The position numbers were made by a program, and so were the translations under genes. The notes below the pieces were generated by a model. The model saw only the letters and a program-made list of their open reading frames with translations. It was not told the origin of the DNA and did no database searches. Source: Drosophila persimilis (taxonomy: Eukaryota; Arthropoda; Insecta; Diptera; Drosophilidae). From it: DNA of 64,000 nucleotides. The stretch spans positions 62,001-126,000 of the forward strand of contig NW_020825354.1 of assembly GCF_003286085.1 (NCBI RefSeq), read 5' to 3'. Below are positions 9,056 to 22,055 of the stretch, one piece after another. Position 1 is the stretch's first letter. The number at the start of each line of letters is the position of its first letter.

Positions 9056-12000
9056 CGATCAAATATGCGACCTGCCACCGAATTTGCTGCCCAACGGTCA
9101 GCGATCATCGACAGAGTCTACTTTGCAACGGAAGCAACGGAATACGTGCGCCTTTGATGTTATCAAATTGAATTGCAAAACAACAAAACGAAGCCTCAGG
9201 CTGGAGCCGAAAGTGCGACCAAGGCCGCTGGAAACAGTGCCGAAGCAGCCCTGATCAGCGCCACCTGAGACGATCCCCGGTCCCAGAGCCACTCGGTCTC
9301 CAGTACGAGCCCGTGCCGAGAACAAGAAGCAAAGCCGACTTGCTCGGATAAATTAAAACAATAAAAGCTGACCAAAAACAACAGCATAAGCCTGGCACAG
9401 CCACAGCCACAGCCACAGCAGAAATAACAACAATCGATGGCGCGGCATATTGTATGTTGATAGAGTCATAGACCTAGAGACGACGGTGGGTCCAGATATG
9501 TATACATACATATTCACTAATTAGGAAGCTGGACCCGAGCAATCAGTCAAGCATATGAAATACCATTGTGTGGCTCATCCAATGAAGCGAATTGTTTTCG
9601 AATAATCAATTTGGTACGAGTATACGGGTATGATTTCCCTCTAACGCAATAGATTACCGATTAATTCACGGTTTAATGAGCTGAGCTGAGCCCCCGGTCA
9701 AAGCTAAACATTACTTTACACTGTCCGCTTTAGGAAGCGATTGGAGATCGTTTAATCGATGACTTTTCGCTCAAACCAATTGAGTCTTTTGATCGTTTTA
9801 GGCCTATGAATGTCTACGAAGGTAGGCTCTATGGCATACACGTACACTCGTAAGTATCCATATAGCATATTGTTGTTCGTCAGGGCCTTATCTCGGGAGG
9901 ATGGGAATGTACAGGGTGGTCGGGACACTTTTCCGTTTGACTGTGCTGTTTTAGGCCCAAATTAGAAATATTTGTTGCAAACCTAACCGTTTTTGTACAT
10001 CAAGCACTTCTACAATATGTATGTTCGATGGGATTATTTGAAACCTGCAATACAATCAATATTATCTCAGTGTATCTGATACTTCTTGAGTATATGATAC
10101 TTAATTTATAATATAACGAATTTTGTCTGTTTCAAAAATATTGAAAGGCACCGGATGGATTCATACTCACTTGGGACCTCCATATTTTAATGTATTATAG
10201 TTTACCTTTTAATTATAACAAATTTTTCAGAGGGAATATTCTATTTTTCCACATAACCTGAGGTTGCTACGCCTAGTTTCAAAGAACTTCCCAATTCTGA
10301 AAAGCTAATTTTACATTTTCCAAAAATAGAATACTTTTTCTGATTTATAATCTTCTACTGGGAGTCAAAATGCTTACGGGTAAATTTCGATAGGCAATTA
10401 GCAATAATCTTAGACATGGCTCTATCTATGGTACGGAGGGTGTACCATGTACTTGAATCATGCCATTTGCACAAGCCCCATAAACTTCCATTGGCCCTTC
10501 ACGCTTCAAAATGCCGGCGAGGGCGGGGGCTCGAGTCAGACTCGGATCGAATCGATGAGCACGGTCAGTCGGAGTTGGATAGGAAGATAAAAACACACAT
10601 ACCTACATGGGGCGAGAGTCGAGGGAGAGGGCGTGAGGACACAAGGAGACAAAGACGTAGTTGTAGTCGGAGTCGGAGTCTTGGGTCAATTGAGACAAAT
10701 GCATTTTGTAACCATCAACCCGCATAATGCAATAATACTTAATAAACATTTACAGCTCTCACAACTAAAATGATTATGGGTTCAGGGGCAGAGAAAGGGA
10801 GAGAGAGAGAGACAGCGTGTCGGGTGAAGCTGTTAATGATAACACTATGCAACAAAACCGAGTTCTTGTTCCTGGAAATAAACCCACGTTTCTTTGATAG
10901 ATGGGGGCCTCTAAAATATTACGATGAATTATAAGCTTTTCATGGATAGGGTTTTTTTAATAATTTTTTCAGAGCTACGCTTTCTTTATTCCCCCCATTA
11001 CGACTAGTTTTAAATATTTATCTTTTTAATGTCGGCTCCATAAACTTAGGAAATGTCGAAATTCCTTAATGAAGCGTTTTTTGTCGCTTTGAGGGCATAT
11101 TGACTGACGTTTTATAGCTGTGATATTTGTATACCCGGTATTTAAAAATAGGTTTAACATAATAAGGTTATGTAAAAAATTTTATAAACTAAAACTAACC
11201 GTAACCATAAAAAAATACTATATTTCATTAAACGTTTCTGGATCCCAAAGTCTATCAGGAAAAGTTGATTTGTTGCCAGGGTTTTTTTTTGGCTGTTGCA
11301 TAGTGTAATCAATTTATCGTGGATAACAAACAATCAGCAAAACATTCAATCACAGTAAATTAAGTTCACTTTAATTGAATAAGGGACGTATAAATAGTAA
11401 CAACTGTATCGAATGCATGGAAAGTGAGTTTTTGAACTCTAGAGCTAAGCATTGTGCACTATATATCTACGTATATTCATAATTAATATCGTGTTTGAAG
11501 CAGTCTTTTGGGAAAGACTATTCCGAAAATACAGGTTTGTATATTTATTTACTTATCCGCCTCTTTCTGAGCAGATTAGAGCGTCAAATTTGAAACTATC
11601 TTGCACGCGACATTATTTTCTGTATATTTATGTACATGAGTCCGATGAGCAAGATCCGAAAACAAGAACATTATGAGAAAGTATATTGCTTCAAATGTTA
11701 ATTGAACCGAAATCTACATGGTGTGATTTACTGAATTTTTGTAAGGCTCAGAAAAAACGTGAAAGACCATCTCACAGCAAGATAGATAGCGATGGACGGA
11801 AGAGCGAAAGGTGGGCGGTGCGTTCTTCTTTTTCCATACAACTTGAGTATGCTAAATAAAATTTTGAAGAAGTTTGCAATTCTGAAAAGGTAATAATAAA
11901 TGAATGAGAGGGATTTTGGTGGGCTAAGCTCTGTTCAAACGGCAGCGCTCAGCCGTTTATTCACAGATTCTTATAAACGATACCTTAAAAGAAGCTTACT

Positions 12001-12399
12001 AATTTTGCCTTTGAATAATTAATATTTCTCAGACAAATTGTCCTTGATGGTGTTTCAGATGCAAGCTTGAGTATGCCAAAAATATGCATCTAGTTTTGAA
12101 GAAATTTTCAGAGCCCAAAACTTCCGCATGCTCGCTCTGTATCTGTATCTCTCTTTAACTTTTAGTTTTTTGGCGGCGCTGTTCTGGATGGAACGAAATT
12201 ATTTTTTGGTTGATGCGGAGGGGTTAATCTCTCTCAATTGTGCTCACTCTTGTCATGAGAGAGGACGAAGAGAGGAACCACGAAGTCTAGTTATGTTCTA
12301 ATGTTAAATCTTGAACTCCGTCAATCATCTTTCCACCTAATGACCTATTTGATCGGAATTTTCCAATATTTTATCTGCTATTCCGCTACATCAAAATCT

Positions 12400-12790
12400 T
12401 CCAGCCAGGGGGCGAACACTGCACGAGGAAGAGTGTGTGATTGAGGAGGCGTGAAACGTGTTCGTGAATTTTTCATTCTGGCTATAATAATGATTCGATC
12501 TGAAAGAGTTTTGTCAGTCTGGTAGATATTGTCATTCTTATGAATGCTACGGATTTTCGCTTTTTGTGGGGACGGTCAAAAATGTTAAGCAAACATGATT
12601 CAGTATGATATCAAATATCAGTATGAATACAAAATTTGGCTGATCTAACTCGTATAGCCTCTGAGAACTAGACGTCAAATAAGACGGATAAACGGACGGA
12701 TAGACGGACGGATAGGCGGACGGCCGGACGGACACGGCTGTATCGACTGGACTATTGATTCTGTTCAAGACGCTGTTCTTTTAACTCTTG
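12400..12790 (-). mobile_element. decayed copy of the 1.1-kb dispersed element
   Basis: It shares ordered blocks with the intact copies in reverse orientation: CTGGCTATAATAATGATTCGATCTG, the ATGCTACGGATTTTCGC block, CTCTGAGA, a GACGGACGGATA array (12683-12735) and the TCGACTGGACTATTGAT block. The termini are lost. Confidence 0.6.
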
Positions 12791-14394
12791 GATATAAAAA
12801 GATCGATTTTATTGTATTGTATACGAATTCAGTTTGCGCTATAGCAGACATGTTCCCTAAATATATTGATTTATAACATTGAATGGGATAAATAAATGTT
12901 TTAAGCTGGATCAGTTGTGAAAAGATTAATCAATATTATCGCTTAAAAGAACTTTGAAAAATGTTAAATTTTGTTCGTAGTTGAAGGAGGTCGCTTTTGG
13001 AACAGAATGGTGAATTGAACTACAATTATCAGGAATTTTTTGCACAAACGAAACGAATTCCGATTTGGGAATTAGAAATATATGTAGGAAGTAATTCGAG
13101 GATCAGTGTGATGACCAAAAATATGCTTTAGCTGATTAACAGAGCTCCATGGGGAGAAACGGTTTAACAGAACCATGTTAGATAGAACTCGACTGCGGCT
13201 GCATAAATGTGTATTACGTATACGCCCCGTCGTCAGAATTGTTTTATAGAAAAATATCACCACTTCTCGCTTCCCACACAGAGGGAGTGACCACACAAAT
13301 TGTGTGCCTTATTTGTGTCGTATGTGAATGCCCATATGTAAGTTCATTTTAGTACATAAGTAAGGAAGAATCAACACGACAATGCCTTTTAATATGACTT
13401 TTGTGTACCGTTTAAGGAAACATTCAGTGCGAGCTCGGCACAACTCAACTAAACAGAGCCACACAAGTGTCTGTGTCTGTATCTGTATCTGTGTGTTCGG
13501 TTTTTGTGTGAGTGATTCCCATTTTTAGATATTAAGGCTTACTTGATACCATCCCTGTGACTGGCTGCAGGTTTACCTGCACCCGAGCAGAAAAAGAAGG
13601 AGCTAATGATCCAATGCTGCATTGGGAAAAAGGTAAAATATTTAATTTGTTTATTTACGCTTTATCCTGCTTAATTATTTTTGTTTTGACAGTCTTTTGT
13701 CGCACAAATGTGAGCGTTTTTTGCTCGACAATTTGTTTTGGCTTTACGCTTCAATGCTAGCCCACAAAGACTTATTCGATTGCGGTTGGCCTTTTCGATT
13801 ACAATTTTTGTTTGGCTTTTTTTTTTTTTTTTTTTGTGTGCTTTGCTTTGGTATGCAATTTGGTTTCGCCGTGGGACGGCTCTACGACGGACTCTACGGT
13901 TTCAGCTACCCCTTAATCAATGTATAGGAATCTTTCTCTACTACCTTCAGACTTTCAGACTGGCTTTCAATGGATAAATTAATAAAAACTGTCACAATGG
14001 GTTTCGCATGATTTCTGCCATGATGAACAATAAAAATACTAAGCAAAATTATAAATTTAAATTAATTTAATTTTACATTCCGGTTTTCACGAATTTTACT
14101 TGAAATTTGTGAATTTTCTTTGAACTTGTATATTGAATAATGAGAACAACCTCCTGTTTTTAAGCTTCCGCACTATTTTATTTTTTATATCAATTTTTCT
14201 TATTTATATTGCTGTTTTATGGTACTGTCTACCAGAACAAAGTAACCTTTAGCAATGCCGAGTGCTGCGGACAAAGTGTATATGAAGTCATGTAAAGAAG
14301 TGCATAAGCATCCCCCCAGGAGCCCAACAAATAGAGATCAAAACTATTAAAAAAACACAACAGCCCAGGCAGGGAAAATTTAGTTTTTTTTTGC

Positions 14395-14442
14395 TATTGC
14401 TGTTGCTGTTGCTGTTGATGTCGCTGTGGCTGTGGCTGTTCA
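14395..14442. repeat. TTGCTG/TGGCTG hexamer repeat
   Basis: Short imperfect array of TGTTGC and TGTGGC units in AT-rich non-coding DNA. Confidence 0.7.
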
Positions 14443-16439
14443 TAGTAAATGTCATTAAGATTCACTTAATGAGCCAATTTAGACAATTGATCCATATGCC
14501 TTAGTTTACGCGACCAACGACATACAACGACATACACACACAAAGAGATCCCCGCGCGCACACTCACACACACACATACAAACCACCAGGCACACATGTT
14601 CATACGCATGCATGTGTGTGCTGGTGGGATCAAGGCAGAGGTCCGCGCAATGTGCAGAAAAAACCGAAGGTGACGACGACGATAGCTTAGCTATGTAGAT
14701 CTTTGGCTTCCAGTACATGTTCGTGTATGTACACATGTACATGCACATGTGCACATATGAATTTGCATATGACGTCACTAATTCAGGCACACAAAGAGAG
14801 ACACAGACACGACGACACACACACTTAATTGCATTGCATTAAAAATTATTCCATTCCGTCTGAACTGAAGTGATTTTTGAAAATGTTCTTTCTTTGCCAC
14901 TGCTGGTGCCCCAACACAAAAAAACATTAAAACAGAAAGAAAAAATACAAGATCTTCCCATATGCATAATCAGCGGTAAATGATTTTAGGATGACTTTTT
15001 TTAGCCACAATAGTTATGGATGTATGCAGTGTAGTAGTAGTAGTTATAAGGCTCAATAAATTTGCTAATTAATTTATGACACTTGCAGGTAATTGTGATA
15101 TGTAGGTTTTCTTCGGCAGCAGGGCTCTGCCTCTGATTAGAGGCCAGAGGCTTAGTCTAGTGAGGCTTAGAGAGCTGGCTAATTAGTATGTACCCGTAGT
15201 GCTGCTAAGACCCCAATAGTCTTCCATTGCTGCACGGTGTTGTAGTGGTGATGGACACTCGTAAACTGCGATGCGCCGTTATGTGAAGCGCAATCTCAAT
15301 CTCAATCTCTGTCACTTCCCACTTCAATGGTGTTGATTTTCTCTTTTCGTTTCGTTTCGTTTCGTTTCTTCTCTTCTGTTCTCTTTTCTTTGCTTTCCTT
15401 TCCTTTCCGTCACTTCCCTTTCTTTCCTTTGCTTTCCTTTCTATACTTTTGTTTTCTTTACATAGTTGGATTCCGCCTTTTGCCTTTGGCACAGCACACA
15501 CTCAGCTCGGCCTAGCGACGAGCGACGAACAGTGCGAGCGAGACCTGTGTGTGTATGTACGTATCTCAATTGTTGTTGATGATCCAAAAGCACTAATCCA
15601 CATCACAGTCACGATGGGGAGCGGAGGGCGGCGAAGCAGGAAATTTAAGACCGAAGGCGCGGCTTGGAGCGTACTTTGCCCACTCTCGGACGCTGACGGA
15701 CACAGGCGCAGAAACGCACGCGGACACGTTAACAACTCTGGAAGATTTCTGTCTCGCTTAATGCATTTCGCTTTATCCGATAATCGGACGATCTGTAGGG
15801 GGCAATGTCGATAACAATACAAATTTGATACGAAATTGCGAGTTGCAAAGCAGCGATGACCACAAGAGCGAGAAAGTCAGGAAAGGCAACGACGAGAGAA
15901 TTACATTTCTACTTCGGCACGAGGTCCTTGCAAGCGCCATCGCTTTAACGGGCCCTCTATTTGACAGCTCACGTGTCTATGTATGTACATACTATATGTA
16001 CATATTTACATCCGTATGAGTATGGCTAATCTTAAATATCTTGTTCAGATGTAATCGAAATTGTAATGGGTAAAGAAAACCTTCTTGAATATCGGTGCCA
16101 AGGTCCAAAACTAAAAACAAGGATGGGTTTGAAGTTGCAGGAAAATGTGGGCACATGCTCGATTGATTTTCTTCAATCGTGCATTTCAAATCTCAACTTG
16201 CGAGAAAATGTCTGCCAGTGTAGCCCAAAGACAGACGGCAAAAAGATTCACGGTTTTCTCTCTTGCTTACGCTCTGCCCACCACATCGGCTCGCCGTTCG
16301 GCTCGTGACTGTGGGCAGACGATCTGCTTCGGCTTGGTCATCGCTGCTTTAAAGGCAAAAGGCACAAAAAAAGGCAATGGAAAGAAAATTTAGAAATAAA
16401 GCAGACGCTTGCTTGCCTTCTCTCTTTGATCTTTCTATT

Positions 16440-16660
16440 TCGCGTGTTATTGCTCTTGACACTCTCACTTGTTAGCGCACAACAACAAAAATACGCAAAT
16501 TGCGGATCTCCAATCACAGATCCCGTTTCGAAGCTTCTCGTTTCGTTTGGACTCTCTCCGTTCCGTTGCCCGTTTCCGTAATTGGCGCGCACTCGCGTGT
16601 TGATACTCGTTAGCATCAATCTCGACTCGTTCTTATGCGCCTTGGGAGTGGGCACTATCC
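16440..16660 (-). promoter_or_regulatory. possible promoter and 5' UTR exon on the minus strand
   Basis: On the minus strand the stretch has higher GC than its flanks, many CG dinucleotides, ATCAACACGCGAGTGCGC near 16610-16595 and a potential donor CAA|GTGAGAG near 16472. That resembles a non-coding first exon. If real, it could belong to the NCKX gene, the next minus-strand gene downstream. No coding support. Confidence 0.2.
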
Positions 16661-16868
16661 ACAAATATCCACTTATTTAGTGTCCAAATTGACTCTGCCT
16701 TAGTTTGTTTGTATTCTTTTCCCAGATTTATTGTAGTTTGAATCTGGCTTGGCTTATATTATTGTGTGTATTGTCTTGATGCCGCCGACGTTGACGTTAA
16801 ACTGATTTTGAATCGGTGTTTGGAGCGCTTTAGTCCAAGCCGAGCGTACATTTTTCGCCAAGCCTGAT

Positions 16869-17440
16869 TATACCTGGTACTCGAAGAGTATAGGGGTATA
16901 TTCGATTTGTGGTGAAAGTGCATGTGTGTAACACCCAGAAGGGTGCACTTCCAATCCAAAAAAAACAGATATATTCTTGATTAGCATAGACGAGTCGATA
17001 TAGCCATGTATGTCCGACTGTCCGTCCGTCCATATGACCGTCTAGATCTCAAAGACTATAAGAGCTATCAAATTTTGTATACAGACTCCTGTGATTTGAA
17101 CCTGCCACCACAAGGGACGGAAATCTGTGTCATCCACAGATTTGAAGATAGGAGAAAACCGAAAACGCAGAATCGTAGAAAATTACCATATCTAGCCGAA
17201 TCTGGCTCAGATCAGATCATTATTATAGCCAGAAGGAACCAATACAACCCCCATTCAAGCGATAACTCATCCTCTATCTCTCTCACACACTTTTCATCGT
17301 GCAGCAATCGGCTGGTGTTGGTGGGAGAAAAGAAAAAAAGGACAACGATACCAGACAATTTATAAAATACATATATACTGACTGAGTGCCAGATATAAAA
17401 GTAGAGCCGCGGCCTTTGCGACGGCTCACAGCGTTCCCGG
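16869..17440 (+). mobile_element. degenerate copy of the 1.1-kb dispersed element
   Basis: It starts TATACCTGGTACTCGAAGAGTATAG and continues with GGGGTATATTCGATTTGTGGT, the GTCCGACTGTCCGTCCGTCC minisatellite remnant, the CAGAATCGTAGAAAATTACCATATC block and the GATCAGATCATTATTATAGCCAGAA block. It ends with a diverged tail GTAGAGCCGCGG...CGGCTCACAGCGTTCCC. About half of the interior is missing. Confidence 0.75.
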
Positions 17441-18700
17441 TCGATTTTTTCTATAAAGCAATCGTTGTGTAGTATATATGTACATCTGTGCGTATGTATG
17501 TACCTAAATACATACATATGTACGTAAATACATATGTACAGCCCAATGTTTATAGGCATGGGCAACTGTAATACCGTTTGACTAACTTTAGACTAATACA
17601 AACATTCATTCAAGAACAGATTGCATGGTATTCTGATGTGTATAAGGCTTTTGATGTGTGTTTGTGGGGGTGGGATTCTAAAATGCATTGTTCGTAAGCT
17701 TTTTATTTTTTATTTTTTGTCAGAGTAGGTTGTATCTACGTTCAGCTCTTTCATGGCATCCAATAGCCAAAGGTCGGGTCATGCTAGAGCGATCAACTAA
17801 TTGGAGTTATTCGCAAACTCGTGCCATCGCTCGGCACCGTCCACTTCGCATCGATTGGCAACTTTTCCACGGGCTATCCACATAAAGATTGCCCATCGCC
17901 ACATCAGCTTTTCCCATGACACCTTATCAGGACTGCGGCATATGAGAAGGGCTCTCCAAACAGATTACTAGTCGTAATATATTTGTCTTTCAAACTTTGT
18001 TAAGTTTGCGTGACAGGTTCCACTGTCGGTGTTGCCGTTACCGTTGCCGCGAAATATGAATAAGCCCACGAACAGCCAGGCCGAGCGTGTTGAGGATGTT
18101 GGCGGACGCTTATAACTAAGCAGCCACTAATTGAACAAAAGCGTTATTAATTAAGCTTCAATCTATTAAAATAGAAAGTAGATCAGACGATTGTCAACCA
18201 CTCTAAGGTTACAAACGTACACAAAAAGGCAGTGCTTCTCAAAAATGTAAAGGTGAATTTGTCCGTAGAAATATATGTAAATGTTTCTACCTTATTGGCT
18301 TCGAACATCGCACTACCATGGCTAGCCCCAGTCCAAATCTTGTCCAATTCGCCATTAAATATAGTTGGAATTAAAGCCGAAAGATGAGAAAATGAACGGT
18401 CAAATGCACTCGACTTTATAAACCCAGCTTATCGTCCTGGTCAATAAATCATATCCTCAGGGTCAGCGTTTATTGACTCTGTACTTTTGTCAACATCTAC
18501 TGATCCCAATGGGCCGAGATTTATTCTTCGTTTACCGGCGCCAGCCCACAAAAGCAGACCGCTGGCAAAAAAAGGTGTTTGCGTCCCAGACTCGTACCCG
18601 TTTGTAGAAGGAGCTGTGAGCGACCGAGTGCTGATCGCATCCAATCTCCCTAATATGAGTTCTTTTTTAGTATGGTGGTCCGGCTGCTCCCAAATTAAAC

Positions 18701-19845
18701 GAGGGGGGACGTTGTGAGTTGCTGCGGACACCGCAACTCTACGGTTATACCCGATACTAAGTCAGTATGGCTCTCCTCCGGCAGATGGCGCTAATATTTA
18801 ACGACACGACAAAGAGTGCGTGCGAGAGAGACAGAAAATCAGTCTGAGCGTGACGTCGGGCGCTGCGTAGCCACTGCAAATTGATTTGTTCCTTTTGGCT
18901 ATAAAAATGATCTGATCTGATCCAGATTCAGCAATCTGATAGATATGGTCATTATCTATGATTCTGCGTTTTTAGTTTTCTCGAATCTGCAATATTGTGG
19001 ATGCAACAGATTTTCGTCCTTTGTGTGGGCGGAAGGGGGTGGGGCGAAATTTTGAGATATACTTTTTATAGTGAGATCTAACAGGAGTACGGACACTAAA
19101 TTTCGTTACTCTAGCCTTAATACTCTCTGAGATTTGTGAATATCCCCAGATTTGCATCCTTTGCGGGGGCGGAAGGGGGTGTGGCGAAATTTTGAAACAA
19201 ACTCGTCTCGGTCCGATATATTAGGAGTGTGGATACCAAATTTGGTTGCTCTAGCTTTTATAGTCTCTGAGATCTAGGCGCTAATGTTTTACTCTAAGCA
19301 AAGCCGCCTATGCTACGTGTGTGTTAGAGAGAGACAGGGCGAGAAAAAATTAAATTGTTTTCGTGATGCTGGCTATAATAATAATACGATCCAATTCAGA
19401 TTCTGCAGTCTAAAAGATATGGTCATTCTCTACGATTCTGCGTTTTTAGTTTTCTCGTATCGTCAAAATTGTGGATGCCACAGATTTTCGCCCTTTGTGG
19501 GGGCGGAAGTGGGCGGGGCAAAGTTTTGAAATATTTTTGGAGCAGTGACATATCACAGAAGTCTGGATCCAAAACATCGTTGCTCTAGCTCTTATAGTCT
19601 TTGAGCATTAGGCGCTGAAGGGGACGGACAGACGGACAGACGGACAGACGGACAGACGGACGGACGGACAGACGGACAGACGGACAGACGGACAGACAGA
19701 CATGGCTCAATCGACTCGGCTATTGATGCTGATCAAGAATATATATACTTTATGGGGTCGGAAACGATTCCTTCTGGACGTTACACACATCCACTTTTAC
19801 CACAAATCTAATATACCCCAATACTCATTTTGAGTATCGGGTATA
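18701..19845 (-). mobile_element. near-complete 1.1-kb Helentron-like element, copy 1
   Basis: Reverse-orientation copy. On the plus strand it begins CGAGGGGGGACGTTGTGAGTTGC, followed by the hairpin-forming tail (18716-18739) and the subterminal repeat TATACCCGATACT (18746-18758). It finishes at 19845 with ATACTCATTTTGAGTATCGGGTATA. The interior carries the GGACAGAC minisatellite (19624-19700) and several direct repeats of the CGAAATTTTG / ACCAAATTTGG / CTCTGAGAT modules. No transposase-like protein is encoded, so the copy is non-autonomous. The class assignment to DINE-1/Helentron rests on architecture only. Confidence 0.8.
19624..19700. repeat. GGACAGAC minisatellite inside the dispersed element
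   Basis: Eight-base units with small length variants. The equivalent array in the opposite orientation (CTGTCCGT) is found in the copies at 35361-36456 and 45015-46118, with a different number of units in each. Confidence 0.9.
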
Positions 19846-19971
19846 AAAACATGCCTACCGCAGATCAGAATTCTTATAAGCTAAGGCTATACAACAACAG
19901 CAATCATTATGACAGCGACATATATGTAATTCTGTACTGGTTTAAAAAAGTTTGGAGTCCGACTAAAGCTT

Positions 19972-20206
19972 TTATACCTGATAATCAAAAAGTAAAGGGG
20001 CATATTAGATTATTAGATTTGCGGTGGAAGTAGATATGTGTAACGCCCAGAAGGAAGCGCTTCCGGCCCCATGAAGCATATATATTGATCAGCATCAATG
20101 GCCGTGTCGTCCGACTGTCCCTCCGTCCAGATGAGCGTCTAGATCGCAGAGACAACAACAACTAGAGCAACCAATTTTGCATCCATAACTCCTAATATCG
20201 ACTTAC
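19972..20206 (+). mobile_element. fragment of the 1.1-kb dispersed element
   Basis: It starts TATACCTGATAATCAAAAAG and contains the GTGTAACGCCCAGAAGGAAGC and GATCAGCATCAATGGCC blocks, with a reduced GTCCGACTGTCCCTCCGTCC array. It lies head-to-head with copy 1, 126 bases away. Confidence 0.7.
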
Positions 20207-21088
20207 ATACAGATAATGTTTATGTAAGTTTTCATAGAGGAAAAGAGATTTATAAAGGACATGCATTTCTTATGACGTTTGCGAAGTGCACTTAAAATAG
20301 CATAAATTCTTTGACTGGTCTCATTTTCCTGCTAGAGATCAATAGATATTTTTAAAGTACTCAATTGAGATAAACTAAATTAAAGACTTATATTTCGTTA
20401 ACGGATAACGGACATCTGGCGCGACACCTTGGGCTTTGATCTGTGCTACAGTTTTGTGACGCACTGTGTTCACATATACATTCAAATAGATTTTAAATTG
20501 AACACGCGTAACAGTCACGGCAAATGGCGATCGCAAATAAAGATAATTGACCATGCGTTCCATAAATCACCAGTGCTTTGTTGTCTTTTTGATTGTGTCT
20601 ATCTCTACGGGAGCAGATAGAATATGTAGAAACACGGAAACAGCAGTTTTGCCTCGAAGTTTGGTCTATGGTCCTGGCTGGACTTGTTTGTATTTAAAAT
20701 AAGGGTATCAACATAATTATGTAAGATTTTTTTTTGTAATTCTTGGTAACAGTAACAATTAAGTCTAGGAATTAATATTTTCTTGTCTTCGATTGCGCAG
20801 CGCCGATCTTGTTTTCGTCGTCCGCCGCGCGCTCTTTCCCGTGCACATGCCAAAAACGCACATGCCCCCTATTTACACTGAAACTAAAAACACACTTGCT
20901 AGTTCGTAGAACCACAATGGTCAGATTGAAGAGGAAAGTAAGGCAGGGAACTAAACAACACACATGCAAACGATACATTGAACTAAGTGGGGGAAGAAAC
21001 AGAAGTAATTGCTAATTGCTGAGTAGACAGTTGGGTGCTCGATTTTACTGCAGTACGAAACACGTGTAGAAATGGATATAGTGTTGAA

Positions 21089-22055
21089 TCAGTTTGGCAT
21101 GCCGACGCCCTGCTGAAAGCCGAGCGTTTCTTGCTTCTTCTTCATCTCCTCCTGTAACTCCAGAGCTAGCTTCTTGTACTTCTCAGCCTCTTTCTCGTTT
21201 TTCTCGATACCGTCGCCTCGAGCATACATCTGGCTTAGGTTGGCACACGCGTACACGTTGCGCAACTCGCACGCCTTGTGGGCAAACTGAAATGCCTTCT
21301 TCATGTCTTTGAGCAAAATGTAGTCGGAGTCCTTTAGCGTTTTGGCGGGCGTGGGTCCATTGCCGGTAGCCACAGTACCTGACTCTGTCCTCTTTTGAAT
21401 GCCAGAGATGTGCATCCCGGACAAATAAAAGCAGGCGTTTGCATTGTTCATGTCGCAGCTCTTTGTGAGGAACTCCAGACCCTGCAATTTAGTAAGAGGT
21501 GGTCAGACAAAATCTTCAGATCGCACTCAACTCACCTTGGGCACATTTCTGTCAATCTCTTTGGGCATGGAGCGCGAGACAAGCAACAGGCCAGAGTGGA
21601 GGCAGGCATCGGAATCGTTTAAGTTGCATCCCTTCTCGTAGTACTGGTACGCCACTCGGGGCTCACCCTTGCTGCCGCTCTTTCCCTTTCCCAAAATGCT
21701 ATAGTTGCCAAACTTATAACAGGACTTTGCGTAACCATAATCGTCACAAGTCGATTTATATACCTTTGACGCTTTTTCAAAGTCCTTCTTGATGCCCTCA
21801 AGATAGTCTCCCAGCAGGTGGCAAGCTGCGAATATATTTCACGCATATACATATGAAAGTGTTATCTCAGGTCACGATTTGTTTTGTAATTAAAATAGGT
21901 AAGCACAGAAACATAGGTTATAGCAGAGTTGTTATTGCTGTTTGCATGTGTTTACCTTCCGGTTTCTTCTCTGAATAACAGCCAAATCGATACTCGATGC
22001 CCAGCTTTTCGATGTACTCCTTTACATCTGACTCCTTTTTTAAGTCGTATGCCAT
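21089..22055 (-). CDS. Coa7: Sel1-repeat cytochrome c oxidase assembly factor 7-like protein
   Basis: Predicted orthologue of COA7, a Cys-rich Sel1-like repeat protein of the mitochondrial intermembrane space needed for complex IV assembly. I read exons 22055-21956, 21825-21536 and 21481-21089, phase-consistent, giving about 260 residues; human COA7 is about 231. Sel1-type helical repeats are visible through regularly spaced Cys and Ala/Gly: ACHLLGDYLEGIKKDF, SCYKFGNYSILGKG, ACLHSGLLLVS, ACFYLSGMHISG and ACANLSQMYARGDG. The paired Cys of successive repeats fit the disulphide pattern of the family. There is no mitochondrial presequence, which agrees with the Mia40-dependent import known for COA7. 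The start MAYDLKKES was chosen because it is the only ATG before a clean donor. The C-terminus is a charged Glu/Lys tail. Confidence 0.88.

Larger units (their letters stand above)
8026..21088. other. 13-kb region without a supported complete gene
   Basis: No complete protein gene is recognisable between the NCKX gene and the Coa7-like gene. The region holds simple repeats (8838-8975, 9399-9422, 14395-14442, 15343-15375), a candidate signal-peptide exon for NCKX (8755-9055), GC-richer 5' UTR-like stretches (15480-15800 and 16440-16660), and several intact or decayed copies of the dispersed 1.1-kb element (12400-12790, 16869-17440, 18701-19845, 19972-20206). It may be a long 5' intron of the NCKX gene, but this is inference. 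Confidence 0.5.

Noticed and set aside
10416..10727. 103-codon ORF, Arg/Ser-rich
   Set aside because: Composition follows GGAGTCGGAGTC and GAGAGGG purine repeats. There is no conserved motif or splice support.
15205..15501. Lys/Arg/Glu-rich ORF near 15.3 kb
   Set aside because: It is the translation of a TTTCGTTTCG / CTTTCC simple-sequence tract.
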